From assembly GCA_002363865.1 (NCBI GenBank), contig DEWY01000009.1, positions 1 to 64,000 of the forward strand: a DNA stretch of 64,000 nt. Reading direction: 5' to 3'. The translations under genes and the position numbers were made by a program. Within the stretch, counting starts at the first letter, position 1, and each line of letters starts with the position of its first letter. This DNA is from Caulobacteraceae bacterium UBA3198. Its GTDB lineage: Bacteria; Pseudomonadota; Alphaproteobacteria; Caulobacterales; Caulobacteraceae. This document shows, one piece after another, positions 8,943-17,588 of this stretch. The notes under the pieces are model-generated. The model did no database searches and was not told the origin of the DNA. It saw nothing but the letters and a program-made list of their open reading frames with translations.

Positions 8943-9278
8943 TCAGCCGCCCTGGCGGCCGATGATCGATCCGGACTCGGCGTCGGCGATGAAGATGATG
9001 ACCTTGCCGTCCGGGGTCTGCCACTGGACGAAATAGGCCGGACGACCGCCATGGGTCCCCTGGGTCGTGTTCAGGTGCCGGCCCGGCGTGCGCTGGGCGA
9101 TGGCCGAGAGCACCTGCGACAGGGGCGCCTGGCGGCCGGCCCGCACCGCGGCGCGGGCGTCGTCCTGATCGCCCCGCCCCGCCCCGAAGGACGAGCGCAG
9201 ATCCGCCCCATACTGGGCCTGGGCGACCCCTGGGGCGCCGAGGGTCAACAGCGCGGCGATGAGCACGAAGTGTTTCAT
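8943..9278 (-). CDS. Small periplasmic PepSY-like protein, FeuN-like position
   Basis: 111 residues. A clear signal peptide (MKHFVLIAALLTLGAPGVAQAQ) is followed by a basic linker and a short C-terminal PepSY-like fold ending TPDGKVIIFIADAESGSIIG. It is the first gene of the operon with the FeuP/FeuQ-like pair. In rhizobia a small periplasmic protein at this position (FeuN) inhibits the kinase, so a direct role as kinase inhibitor or ligand is a reasonable inference. Sequence identity with FeuN cannot be judged here. Confidence 0.75.
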   Translation of the reverse strand: MKHFVLIAALLTLGAPGVAQAQYGADLRSSFGAGRGDQDDARAAVRAGRQAPLSQVLSAIAQRTPGRHLNTTQGTHGGRPAYFVQWQTPDGKVIIFIADAESGSIIGRQGG

Positions 9279-9373
9279 GGATGCCGATCTAGGCCCGGAC
9301 GACTGAACCGTGGCTGAACGTTCTGCTTATGAAGCCGTGAACCTCCGCTGTCACCGGGGCCGCGCCCATGGAT

Positions 9374-10309
9374 TCAGGCGCCGCGGCGGGGGGCGGCCTT
9401 GGGCTGATAGGGCCGCTTGGCCCGCCAGGTCTCGGCGAAGGCCGTCAATTCGGCGTCAGGCTTGTCCGGCAGGGTGATGACCAGCCGGGCGAGGAGGTCC
9501 CCCCGCTGTCCCGCCGCATCCGGCAGGCCGCGTCCTTTCAGACGCAGCATGGCGCCGGCGTTGGCGCCCTTGGGTACGGTCAGGGTCACAGGGCCCTCGG
9601 GCGTGGGGGCCTCGACCTTGCCGCCAAGAACGGCGTCATAGACCGTGACCGGCAGGTCCATCACCAGGCGGTCGCCCTCCCGGTGGAAGATCGGATGCGG
9701 CCGCACGGTCAGTTCGATGAAGGCGTCCCCCGGACCCGCGCGCCCAGGCGATCCCTGGCCCTTGAGCCGCAGGGTCTGGCCCTCGCCGGCCCCCTTGGGG
9801 ATGGTGACGTCGATGGTGCGGCCGTCGGAGAAGGCGATGCGCTTCTTGCCGCCGGCGATGGCCTCCTCCAGGTCGATTTCGAGCTTGGCCCGGACATCGG
9901 CGCCGCGGGCCGGCCCGCCGCCAAACCCTGCGCCTGAACCGCGCGCGCCGCCGCGACCGCCAAACATTTCCCCAAGGATGTCGCCCAGATCGACGCCGTC
10001 AAAGGTCTCGGCCCGGCTATGGCCCCGCCGGCCGCCCTCGAAACCGCCCGGGCTCCAGCCGCCGCCGAACCCGCGGGCGGTCTCGTGGCCGTCGGCGTCG
10101 ATCTCACCGGCGTCGAACTTCTTGCGCTTGTCGGGATCGCCTAGAATGTCGAAGGCCGCGCTGACGCGCTTGAAGCGCTCCTCGGCGGCCTTGTCCCCAG
10201 GATTGGCGTCGGGGTGATGCTTCTTGGCGAGGTTGCGGAAGGCCTTGCGGATCTCGTCCTCGCCTGCGCCGCGGGGAACGCCCAGTTCCTGATAGGGGTC
10301 GCGCGCCAA
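9374..10309 (-). CDS. DnaJ/CbpA-type co-chaperone lacking the zinc-finger domain
   Basis: 311 residues. N-terminal J domain with HPD at residues 32-34, a Gly/Phe-rich linker (about 75-130), then two C-terminal substrate-binding domains (KRIAFSDGRTIDVTIPKGAG, VTLTVPKGANAGAMLRLKG). There are no CxxCxGxG repeats, so this is a type II, CbpA-like protein that would stimulate DnaK. The only sensible start is a TTG codon at 10307-10309, giving MARDPYQELGV; no in-frame ATG lies just upstream. An AGAGG-like sequence precedes it by about 9 bases. Confidence 0.88.
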   Translation of the reverse strand: MARDPYQELGVPRGAGEDEIRKAFRNLAKKHHPDANPGDKAAEERFKRVSAAFDILGDPDKRKKFDAGEIDADGHETARGFGGGWSPGGFEGGRRGHSRAETFDGVDLGDILGEMFGGRGGARGSGAGFGGGPARGADVRAKLEIDLEEAIAGGKKRIAFSDGRTIDVTIPKGAGEGQTLRLKGQGSPGRAGPGDAFIELTVRPHPIFHREGDRLVMDLPVTVYDAVLGGKVEAPTPEGPVTLTVPKGANAGAMLRLKGRGLPDAAGQRGDLLARLVITLPDKPDAELTAFAETWRAKRPYQPKAAPRRGA

Positions 10310-10432
10310 GGGGATGAACCTCTTCTGTCGTCCGGTGATCTCTATGGGCTCTAGATTGTGCAGGCCGCCAAGTCACGCAAGAGGCGATGTGACAATTTAG
10401 ACACACTCGATGTGGCTTCGGCGCTCGGCGGA

Positions 10433-10900
10433 TCAATCTCCGCTGCGGTCCTCCAGCAGATCCCAGGCGGCGTAGGACCAGGCATCCTCGGGATCGGCCA
10501 GTTCATCCTCGTTGAGCGTCTGGCCGCGGATCGAGACCCCGGCCTCGTGGACGCTCTCTGGATCGCCGGTGACCAGCGGGTGCCAGGCGGGCAGATCCTT
10601 GCCCTCGTGCAGCCGCCGATAGGCGCAGCTGAGCGGCATCCAGGGCAGCTTGGCGATATTGCCCGGCGTCAGCTTGATGCAGTCGGGCACGTGCTTTCTC
10701 CGTTCCGCATAGTTGGAACAGGCGCAGGTCTCCGGATCGAACAGCCGACAATGCACGCGGGTGGGGATAACCTGGCCGCTGTCCTCGTCCTCGAAGCGAA
10801 CCAGACAGCAAAGGCCGCAGCCATCACATAGGCTCTCCCACTCCTGAGCCGTCATCTGTTCGAGGGACTTGGCGCGCCAAAAGGGTTTGTGCCTGCTCAC
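10433..10900 (-). CDS. YcgN/UPF0260-family cysteine-cluster protein
   Basis: 155 residues, cytosolic. Cysteines are arranged as LCDGCGLCCL near the N-terminus, then HCRLFDPETCACSNY and PDCIKL, typical of the UPF0260 (YcgN) family, which probably binds a metal or Fe-S centre. The C-terminus ends with the family-like DAWSYAAWDLLEDR. The biochemical function is not known. It is divergent from the PBP gene that starts at 10979. Confidence 0.87.
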   Translation of the reverse strand: MSRHKPFWRAKSLEQMTAQEWESLCDGCGLCCLVRFEDEDSGQVIPTRVHCRLFDPETCACSNYAERRKHVPDCIKLTPGNIAKLPWMPLSCAYRRLHEGKDLPAWHPLVTGDPESVHEAGVSIRGQTLNEDELADPEDAWSYAAWDLLEDRSGD

Positions 10901-10978
10901 GGGACCGTCCTAAACCCAAAGCGCCGTCACCGCCAAACACTCCGACGCCCCTCGCCCGCCCAGAACCCCCCGGCAGAA

Positions 10979-13252
10979 GTGAACGACTGGACCCTGGACC
11001 CCTATCAATTCCCGGACGACGAGCCGGGACGGCCGCGCAAGCCGCGTCCGTCGCCGCCGCGCGTGGCTGAGGCCACGTCCCAGGACGCCGATAAGCCGGC
11101 GGCCTCGCGGCCGCCTGCGGACGAGGATGGTTTTGGCCGTCGGCCCCTGCCGCCGCCGGTCCCGCCGCCCTCCAGTTCAGGGACAGGATCAGGGGGCGGG
11201 GACGGCGAAGGCCCCGGCGGCCCGTTTGTCCTCTCACGGGAGCCCAAGCGGCGGCGGCGTTGGGGCTGGGTGTGGAAAACCCTGGCGGTGCTCGCCCTGC
11301 TCTTCGTCGCCGCGGTCATCGGCGGCGGCGTCTATCTGCAGCAGCGTTTCCTGCAGGATATTCCCGAGCTGCCGCCCCGGGCCCAGCTCTATGCGTTCAA
11401 CCGCGCCCCCGGCATCAAGTTCTTCGACCGCAATGGCGAGCTCATCGCGTCGCGCGGGCCGCGCTACGGCGACCGGGTGCGGCTGACCGATCTGCCGGCC
11501 CACGTCCCGCTGGCCTTCATGGCCGCCGAGGACCACCGCTTCTACCAGCACGGCCCGATCGATCTGCAGGCCATCGCCCGGGCCACCTATGTCAACTGGC
11601 GCGCCGGTCGGGTGGTCCAGGGCGGATCGACCCTGTCGCAACAGATCGCCAAGAGCCTGTTCCTCACCCCCGACCAGACCTTTGAGCGCAAGCTGCAGGA
11701 GGCCGCGCTGGCCTGGCGGCTGGAGCGGATGCTCACCAAGGACGAGGTGCTGGAACTCTACCTCAACCGCATTTTCTTCGGGGCCAACACCTTTGGCGTG
11801 GATGGGGCGGCTCGGACCTATTTCGGCAAGCCGGCCAGCCAGCTGACCCTGGCCGAATCGGCCCTGCTGGCGGCCCTGCCCAAGGCGCCTTCGCGTCTGG
11901 CCCTCACCAACGACATGCCCGCGGCCCTGGCGCGTTCCCGCTGGGTGCTGCAGCGGATGCACGACACCGGCTGGATCACCCGCGAGGAGATGGTGGTCGC
12001 CCAGGGGCAGACCCCGGCTCTGGCCCCGACCGCCACCTCCACCGACGGCCCTTACGGTTATCTGCTCGATCACGCCACGACCGAGGTTCTGAGCCGGATC
12101 GGACCCAATTCGCCCGACCTGCTGGTCAGACTGTCGATCGACCCGGTCTTGCAGGATCAGGCCGCTGAAATCCTCAACCAGGTGATGGCCAGCGACGGCG
12201 TCGCCGCCGGGGCCGAACAGGCCGCCCTGGTGACCCTGGGGCCTGACGGCTCGGTGCGAGCCATGGTGGGCGGGGTGGACTATGCCCGCAGCGTCTTCAA
12301 CCGGGCGACCCAGGCCCAGCGTCAGCCCGGCTCGACCTTCAAGCCCTTCGTCTATGCTGCGGCCGTAGAGAAGGGCGTGCTGCCGTCCGACGTGCGCGTC
12401 GATGGGCCGGTGCGGTTTGGCGATTGGCGCCCGGGCAACTACGGGGGCGGCTATCGTGGGCCGGTGACGGTGGAGACGGCCCTGTCGCGCTCCATCAACA
12501 CCGTGGCGGTCAAGCTCGGCGCCGAGGCCGGTGGTCCGGCCCTGGGGGATATCGCCCAACGCTTTGGCCTGACCTCCATCCCGCGCAACCCCGACCTGTC
12601 GGTGACCCTGGGCGCCTATGAGGTGAACCTCCTGGAGCTGACCAGCGCCTTCCAGGTGTTCCAGCAGGCCGGCGGTCGCCTGACCCCCTCCATCGTCGAG
12701 GAGATCCGCACCGTCGATGGCCAGGAGGTGTTTTCCAGGGTCCCGTCAGGGCCCCTGCCGGCTCTCGACATCAGCCACGCCAGCATCATGGTCAAGATGA
12801 TGACCAAGGTGCTCGGTCCCGGCGGCACTGGGGCCCGGGCGGCGTTCGACTGGCCCGCGGCGGGCAAGACTGGCACCAGCCAGAACTGGCGCGACGCCTG
12901 GTTTGTGGGCTTCACGCCCGAGTATGTCACCGGCGTCTGGGTGGGCAATGACGACGACACGCCGATGAACCGGGTGACCGGGGGGGCCATCCCAGCCCAG
13001 ATCTGGCGACGGCTGATGATCGAGGCCCATAAGGACCTGGAAGTCCGCGACTTCGACTGGCTGCTGCCCGATCCGGAACCGATGTTCGACGAAGATCCTC
13101 GCAACGGCTTCTATCAGGGCCTGGCCTCAGAGTTCGGCGACGCCGCTGTCCGCGCCGAACCGCCGCCCCTGCCGCCGCCGCCCAGCCATCCGCAGCCGCG
13201 GGATGAATTCGACGCCAGTCGTCCCTTGCCGGAAGACAACATTCCCTTCTGA
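10979..13252 (+). CDS. pbpC: Bifunctional penicillin-binding protein (PBP1A class), PbpC-like
   Basis: 757 residues when started at GTG 10979 (VNDWTLDPYQFPDD). An ATG 90 bp upstream would overlap the divergent gene and add non-homologous sequence. A Pro-rich cytoplasmic region of about 110 residues precedes one membrane helix. The glycosyltransferase domain has AAEDHRFYQH and VVQGGSTLSQQIAKSLF. The transpeptidase has SxxK (GSTFKPF), SxN (SRSINT) and KTG (GKTGTSQNW). The tail is Pro-rich. The N-terminal peptide resembles the segment by which Caulobacter PbpC is recruited by the bactofilin BacA; that link is from memory. It polymerises and cross-links peptidoglycan in the periplasm. Confidence 0.9.
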   Translation: MNDWTLDPYQFPDDEPGRPRKPRPSPPRVAEATSQDADKPAASRPPADEDGFGRRPLPPPVPPPSSSGTGSGGGDGEGPGGPFVLSREPKRRRRWGWVWKTLAVLALLFVAAVIGGGVYLQQRFLQDIPELPPRAQLYAFNRAPGIKFFDRNGELIASRGPRYGDRVRLTDLPAHVPLAFMAAEDHRFYQHGPIDLQAIARATYVNWRAGRVVQGGSTLSQQIAKSLFLTPDQTFERKLQEAALAWRLERMLTKDEVLELYLNRIFFGANTFGVDGAARTYFGKPASQLTLAESALLAALPKAPSRLALTNDMPAALARSRWVLQRMHDTGWITREEMVVAQGQTPALAPTATSTDGPYGYLLDHATTEVLSRIGPNSPDLLVRLSIDPVLQDQAAEILNQVMASDGVAAGAEQAALVTLGPDGSVRAMVGGVDYARSVFNRATQAQRQPGSTFKPFVYAAAVEKGVLPSDVRVDGPVRFGDWRPGNYGGGYRGPVTVETALSRSINTVAVKLGAEAGGPALGDIAQRFGLTSIPRNPDLSVTLGAYEVNLLELTSAFQVFQQAGGRLTPSIVEEIRTVDGQEVFSRVPSGPLPALDISHASIMVKMMTKVLGPGGTGARAAFDWPAAGKTGTSQNWRDAWFVGFTPEYVTGVWVGNDDDTPMNRVTGGAIPAQIWRRLMIEAHKDLEVRDFDWLLPDPEPMFDEDPRNGFYQGLASEFGDAAVRAEPPPLPPPPSHPQPRDEFDASRPLPEDNIPF

Positions 13253-13283
13253 GGTCGCCCGGCTTGGGGCGGAACGTCCGGCC

Positions 13284-13754
13284 TCAGTTCAGGGGCCGGG
13301 CGAGCTGCACCAGCAGCTCAGGAATCCGGGACGCCAGCACCGGCTTGGTGATCCAGCCCAGAGGGCGGGCTTCAGCGGCCCGTTGGCGGACGTCGCTGTC
13401 GTCATGGGCGCTGATAAAGACCGAGGGGATTTCGTAGAGGCTGCGCGCTTCCTGGGCCGCCTCGATCCCATCCCGGTCGCCCAGCAGGCGGATGTCCATC
13501 AGAATCAGATCGGGGGACTCCTCGCGACACAGCTCAAGGGCCTCGTCGGCCGAGGCTGCAATGCCGACCACTTCATAGCCCGCATCTTCCAGCGCCGCGC
13601 GCCATTCAGCCGCCACCAGCCAGTTGTCCTCGGTGATCAGGACCCGTCGCCCCAGGGGAAAATCAGCCTCCGGGCGGTCGTCTCCCTGGGCGAGGCCCCG
13701 CGGGCCGTCACCTCCGCCGCGCGCCTGGAAACGATACTGGTTAAACTGCGGCAT
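13284..13754 (-). CDS. Single-domain response regulator (receiver)
   Basis: 156 residues when started at MPQFNQYRFQARGGG. After about 35 flexible residues comes a CheY-like receiver: RRVLITEDNWLVAAEW, D87 in LILMDIRL, Ser/Thr in VFISAH and Lys in GWITKPV. There is no output domain. The start lies inside the end of the HisKA_2 kinase gene (14-bp overlap), so the two are co-translated and probably a cognate pair. It may act as a phosphate sink or bind a protein partner. Confidence 0.87.
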   Translation of the reverse strand: MPQFNQYRFQARGGGDGPRGLAQGDDRPEADFPLGRRVLITEDNWLVAAEWRAALEDAGYEVVGIAASADEALELCREESPDLILMDIRLLGDRDGIEAAQEARSLYEIPSVFISAHDDSDVRQRAAEARPLGWITKPVLASRIPELLVQLARPLN

Positions 13755-14748
13755 GGCTTGCCTCGGAAAGCGGAAACGAGACGACGGCCACGGCTCCGCC
13801 GTCGGACTTGATAGCCAGATGACCGCCGATCTGGCGGCAGAGGCCGCGGACGAGTCCGAGGCCAGATGAGGTTGGTCCAGACGCGGCCGGTGCAAATCCC
13901 GGACCATTGTCCCGCACCGTCAGCACCGCCTCCCCCTCTGAGCGCACAAAGTCCAGGGATACGGCCGCCTCCGGCCCAGCCGCATACTTCACGGCGTTGG
14001 TCAGCAGCTCATTGGCGATGAGCGCCAGGGGGAAGGCCAGATCGTTGGGGGCGATCACCGGCTCAGCCCGCACCACAATGGCGATCCGCACGCCAGCCAG
14101 AGACTGGACGGTCTCGGCCAGGGCGCTGAGCATCTGGTCTACACGCAGCCCGTCAGCCGATTCCTCGGAGTACATCAGGCGCTGGGCGTCGAAGAGAGCC
14201 GACAGCTTGGACTGCAGCATCTTCACGAACTGCTTTCGTCCGGGATCGTCGCTCTCCCGTCCGGCGGTGGAGACCAGGGCGAGGATCATCTGAAGATGAT
14301 TCTTCACCCGGTGCTGAAGCTCGCGGTAGAGGACCTTGTTGTGCGCCAGGGACTCTTCGAGTTCGGCCTGGATGCGCCGGCGCACGGCGACTTCGCCGTT
14401 CAGCTCCCTGACCTGGGCCGTCAGGGCGGGGAACTGATCGCCCACCACGTCGCGAAGCTTGACCGCATAGCCGATCGCGCCGCCCTCCCGCAGGGCGAGC
14501 GCCTCGACCTTGGCGTCAGGCTCCGACGGGACAGAGCCGATCAGGCGCAGGGCGCCCAGCACCGGATCGGAGGTTCCTGACGCCCGTTCGAGCAGGTTCT
14601 GAAAGCCTTCGAGGTCGGCGAACAGCTGCCGCCAGCTGTTCGCCGACTCCCCAAATCGAAGGCGGGCAGGACGGTTCATGTCGATGATGTGGCCGTCGTC
14701 GGCAAAGACGACCACTGGCTCGCGGATAAGCTTGGCGATGGGGTGCAT
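13741..14748 (-). CDS. HWE/HisKA_2-family sensor histidine kinase
   Basis: 335 residues when started at MHPIAKLIREPVVVFADDG. A PAS-like N-terminal part (residues 1-100) and a coiled-coil linker precede the HisKA_2 box LYRELQHRVKNHLQMI (H146). The ATP-binding domain has ANELLTNAVKYA, DNGPGFAP and SGLGLVRGL. There is no membrane segment, so it senses a cytosolic cue. It starts 2 bp after the MetOD1 gene stops and overlaps the receiver gene, forming one transcription unit of three. Confidence 0.87.
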   Translation of the reverse strand: MHPIAKLIREPVVVFADDGHIIDMNRPARLRFGESANSWRQLFADLEGFQNLLERASGTSDPVLGALRLIGSVPSEPDAKVEALALREGGAIGYAVKLRDVVGDQFPALTAQVRELNGEVAVRRRIQAELEESLAHNKVLYRELQHRVKNHLQMILALVSTAGRESDDPGRKQFVKMLQSKLSALFDAQRLMYSEESADGLRVDQMLSALAETVQSLAGVRIAIVVRAEPVIAPNDLAFPLALIANELLTNAVKYAAGPEAAVSLDFVRSEGEAVLTVRDNGPGFAPAASGPTSSGLGLVRGLCRQIGGHLAIKSDGGAVAVVSFPLSEASHAAV

Positions 14749-14750
14749 CG

Positions 14751-15281
14751 TCAGAGGTCGGCCAGTTCCGGCCGAACCCTGCGGAAATACTCCCGCGCCT
14801 CGCCGCCATCCTGGTTCGGCGTCAGATAGACCGTGACACGACATCCCGGATCGCCTCGGGCGATCGCCTTGTCGATCTGGACGCGGGCATAGCCCAGGTT
14901 CTCGCCGGTCACGTGGCCAAACACGTTGGAGGTCATCATGCAGAGCGCCGGGCGGCCGGCCACAAACTCGCCGAAGGGGCAGGAATTGCTGGCGAAGACG
15001 ATCCGGTCCTCCCGCTGCTCGGCGACGTAGAAGTCACCCTTGATCCGCTGCTTCAGATCCACCAGTACCTGGGCCACCTGCTCGGCCGACAGGCGGTCGA
15101 CGGCCAGGGCGGCGCGGTACTTCTCATCCAGGGCCTTCCCCACCGCGGCGCCCACGACGCTGATATAGCCGGACGCCTCCTCAAGTCCGACGACGTCCTG
15201 CAGGGCGCCTGACAGCTCCCGCAGCAGGGTTCGCAGGAACATGTCCCGTTCGAGGTCGATATCCAGGTGGTCGAGCGACAT
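14751..15281 (-). CDS. Methanogen output domain 1 (MetOD1)-like protein
   Basis: 176 residues from MSLDHLDIDLERDMF; an upstream extension would be Arg/Pro/Gly-rich. The C-terminal half reads VFASNSCPFGEF (C101), RPALCMMTSNVFGHV (C114, H123) and ARGDPGCRVTVYL (C147). This pattern of conserved Cys matches what I recall of the MetOD1 family and is reminiscent of V4R-like sensor domains. The Cys/His set could bind a metal or sense redox state. It lies directly upstream of a HisKA_2 kinase and a receiver, which suggests a signal-input or regulatory role. Function is unproven. Confidence 0.7.
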   Translation of the reverse strand: MSLDHLDIDLERDMFLRTLLRELSGALQDVVGLEEASGYISVVGAAVGKALDEKYRAALAVDRLSAEQVAQVLVDLKQRIKGDFYVAEQREDRIVFASNSCPFGEFVAGRPALCMMTSNVFGHVTGENLGYARVQIDKAIARGDPGCRVTVYLTPNQDGGEAREYFRRVRPELADL

Positions 15282-15435
15282 GAGGAGGCTCCAGCCGCAA
15301 CAAGCGCCGCGTGTCTGCGGCCAAGCGCAACCTATAGATTGTCCGGCCCCTACCCAAAATGGTTTTCGGCCGCCCGGCGGAGACCTGGGACGGCGCGCCC
15401 TTGACCTGGTCAGCCAATCAGCGGCCGGGATAGGG

Positions 15436-15684
15436 ATGGCCAAAGAAACCGTCCACATCCTCCAGTCCTATGTCGCCGGACGCGGAAAGGCGCTGAAGGC
15501 CGAGCAGCAGGTGGGCTGCGCCAGCGCCGAGGAGGCCCGCCGCAAGGCCGAGCGGCTGGCGCCCCTGCGGGTGGCGGTGGTGGCCTTCTCCGTCTCGGCC
15601 GACACCGAGATGGGCGACTATGACGAAAACCCGGTGATCCTGTTCCGGTCCGGGCCGCTTCCGCCGCCCTTCGACGAGGCGTGA
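15436..15684 (+). CDS. Small conserved hypothetical protein
   Basis: 82 residues from MAKETVHILQSYVAGRGKAL, preceded by a GGGAT-type ribosome site. No signal peptide or membrane helix. The middle part (QVGCASAEEARRKAERLA, then VAVVAFSVSADTEMGDYDE) is plausible coding sequence with alpha-beta character. I do not recognise a named family; it has the look of a small protein conserved within Caulobacterales. It is divergent from the MetOD1 operon and 61 bp upstream of the ABC-F gene. Confidence 0.65.
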   Translation: MAKETVHILQSYVAGRGKALKAEQQVGCASAEEARRKAERLAPLRVAVVAFSVSADTEMGDYDENPVILFRSGPLPPPFDEA

Positions 15685-15745
15685 TCGGCGGGTTTATCGC
15701 CTGCGCCCTTGCGGGGGCGCCAAAGCGCGCTATGTGCCTAGCCCT

Positions 15746-17572
15746 ATGAAGCCCCCCGTCCTTGCGCTGAAGAACGTTCGTCTCGCCGACGGGCCCCGCA
15801 TGCTGTTCGACGGCGTCGATCTGGCGCTCGAGCCCCGCAGCCGCGCGGCCCTGGTCGGGCGCAATGGGGCCGGCAAGTCGACCCTGATGCGCATCCTGGC
15901 CGGCCTGACCGAGGCCGACGACGGCGAGCGCGCCGTCACGCCGGGGACCCGGGTCGCCTATGTGCTGCAGGAGCCGCTGATCGAGGGGGAGACCCTGCTG
16001 GACCACGCTACGGCGGGCGGCGCCGCCCCCCATGAGGCCGCCGCGGCGCTGGAAAGCTTCGGCCTTGATCCGGCCAAGACCGCCACCGGTCTGTCGGGCG
16101 GCGAGACCCGCCGGGTCGCCCTGGCCCGGGCCCTGGCCGAGGATCCAGACGTCCTGCTGCTGGACGAGCCCACCAACCACCTGGACATCCTGGCCATCGA
16201 GACCCTGGAGGGCGCGATCGCCGCCAGCCGGGCCAGCGTCCTGATCGTCAGCCACGACCGCGCCTTCCTGGAGCGGGTGACCCAGCGCTGCTTCTGGCTG
16301 GAGAACCGCAAGGTCCGCAAACTGGACCGCGGCTTCGCCGCCTTCGACGCCTGGGTGGAGCAACTCACCGCCGCCGAGGCCGACGAGGCCAGGCGCCTGG
16401 ACAAGGCCCTGGAGCGCGAGACCCACTGGCTGGCCCGCGGCGTCACCGGCCGACGCGCCCGCAACGAAGGCCGCCGCCGGCGCCTGATGGAGATGCGGGC
16501 GACCAAGGCCGACCGGCTGCGCGACACCCGCGGGTCCATGTCCATGGGGGTGGCCTCGGCCGGAACCTCCGGCCAGCGGGTGGTCGAGGTGAAGGGTCTC
16601 TCCAAAAAGTTCGGCGACCGGGTGATCCTGGAGGACTTCTCCACCCGCATCCTGCGCGGCGACCGGATCGCCGTGGTCGGTCCCAACGGGGCGGGCAAGA
16701 CCACGCTGGTCAAGCTGCTGCTCGGCGACCTGCCCGCCGACTCCGGCCAGGTGGTTCTCGGGACCAATCTGGAAGTGGCCTATATCGACCAGGCCCGGGC
16801 CGACCTGAAGGACGACATGCTGCTGAAGGACGCCCTGGCGCCGCTCGGCGGCGACCAGATCATGGTCCGCGGCGCGCCCAAGCATGTGGCCGCCTACGCC
16901 AAGGAATTTCTGTTCACCGACGCCCAGATCCGTCAGCCCGTCCGCAGCCTGTCGGGCGGGGAACGTAACCGCCTGCTGCTGGCCCGGGCGCTCGCCCAGC
17001 CGGCGAACCTCATGGTGCTCGACGAGCCCACCAACGACCTGGACATGGAGACCCTAGATCTCCTGGAAGAGATGCTCTCGGACTATGAGGGCACGCTGAT
17101 CCTGGTGAGTCACGACCGCGACTTCGTCGACCGCCTGGCCACCTCGACCATCGGCCTCAATGGCCGCGGCCAAGTAGTGGAGACGCCGGGCGGTTGGCTG
17201 GACTTTCTGAGCCAGAATCCCGGCTTCTTCGGCGTGTCGCCGGCCAAGGCGCCGGGGGGACGTCGGGGACAGGCGGCGCAGCGGCCCTCATCATCCCCCG
17301 TGGCCGCGGTGGCGGCGCCCGCCAAGGCCGCCAAACTCTCCTACAAGGAGCAGCGCCGTCTCGAGGAGCTCAACGGCCTGATTGCGGACCTGCCAGGAAA
17401 GATCGCCGTCCTGGAGACCCAGTTGGCCGATCCGGGCCTCTATGGTCGCGATCCCGCCGCCTTTGACCGATTTGGCCAGGCTCTGGCCGCGGCGCGGGAA
17501 AAGCTGGAGGCCGCTGAAATGGAGTGGCTGGAGCTTGAAGAACGCCGCGAGGCGCTTGAAGCCGGTCGGTGA
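15746..17572 (+). CDS. ABC-F family ATPase (Uup-like)
   Basis: 608 residues from MKPPVLALKNVRLADG. Two ABC domains: Walker A GRNGAGKST and signature LSGGETRR with LLLDEPTNHLD in the first, GPNGAGKTT and LSGGERNR with MVLDEPTNDLD in the second. The linker is Arg/Glu-rich, there is no membrane segment, and a C-terminal coiled coil follows (YKEQRRLEELNGLIADL), as in Uup. ABC-F proteins act on the ribosome, and Uup also binds branched DNA. Which subfamily applies cannot be settled by eye. The gene-free stretch that follows starts with a strong inverted repeat. Confidence 0.88.
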   Translation: MKPPVLALKNVRLADGPRMLFDGVDLALEPRSRAALVGRNGAGKSTLMRILAGLTEADDGERAVTPGTRVAYVLQEPLIEGETLLDHATAGGAAPHEAAAALESFGLDPAKTATGLSGGETRRVALARALAEDPDVLLLDEPTNHLDILAIETLEGAIAASRASVLIVSHDRAFLERVTQRCFWLENRKVRKLDRGFAAFDAWVEQLTAAEADEARRLDKALERETHWLARGVTGRRARNEGRRRRLMEMRATKADRLRDTRGSMSMGVASAGTSGQRVVEVKGLSKKFGDRVILEDFSTRILRGDRIAVVGPNGAGKTTLVKLLLGDLPADSGQVVLGTNLEVAYIDQARADLKDDMLLKDALAPLGGDQIMVRGAPKHVAAYAKEFLFTDAQIRQPVRSLSGGERNRLLLARALAQPANLMVLDEPTNDLDMETLDLLEEMLSDYEGTLILVSHDRDFVDRLATSTIGLNGRGQVVETPGGWLDFLSQNPGFFGVSPAKAPGGRRGQAAQRPSSSPVAAVAAPAKAAKLSYKEQRRLEELNGLIADLPGKIAVLETQLADPGLYGRDPAAFDRFGQALAAAREKLEAAEMEWLELEERREALEAGR

Positions 17573-17588
17573 CGGCCCTGCGCCAGCT

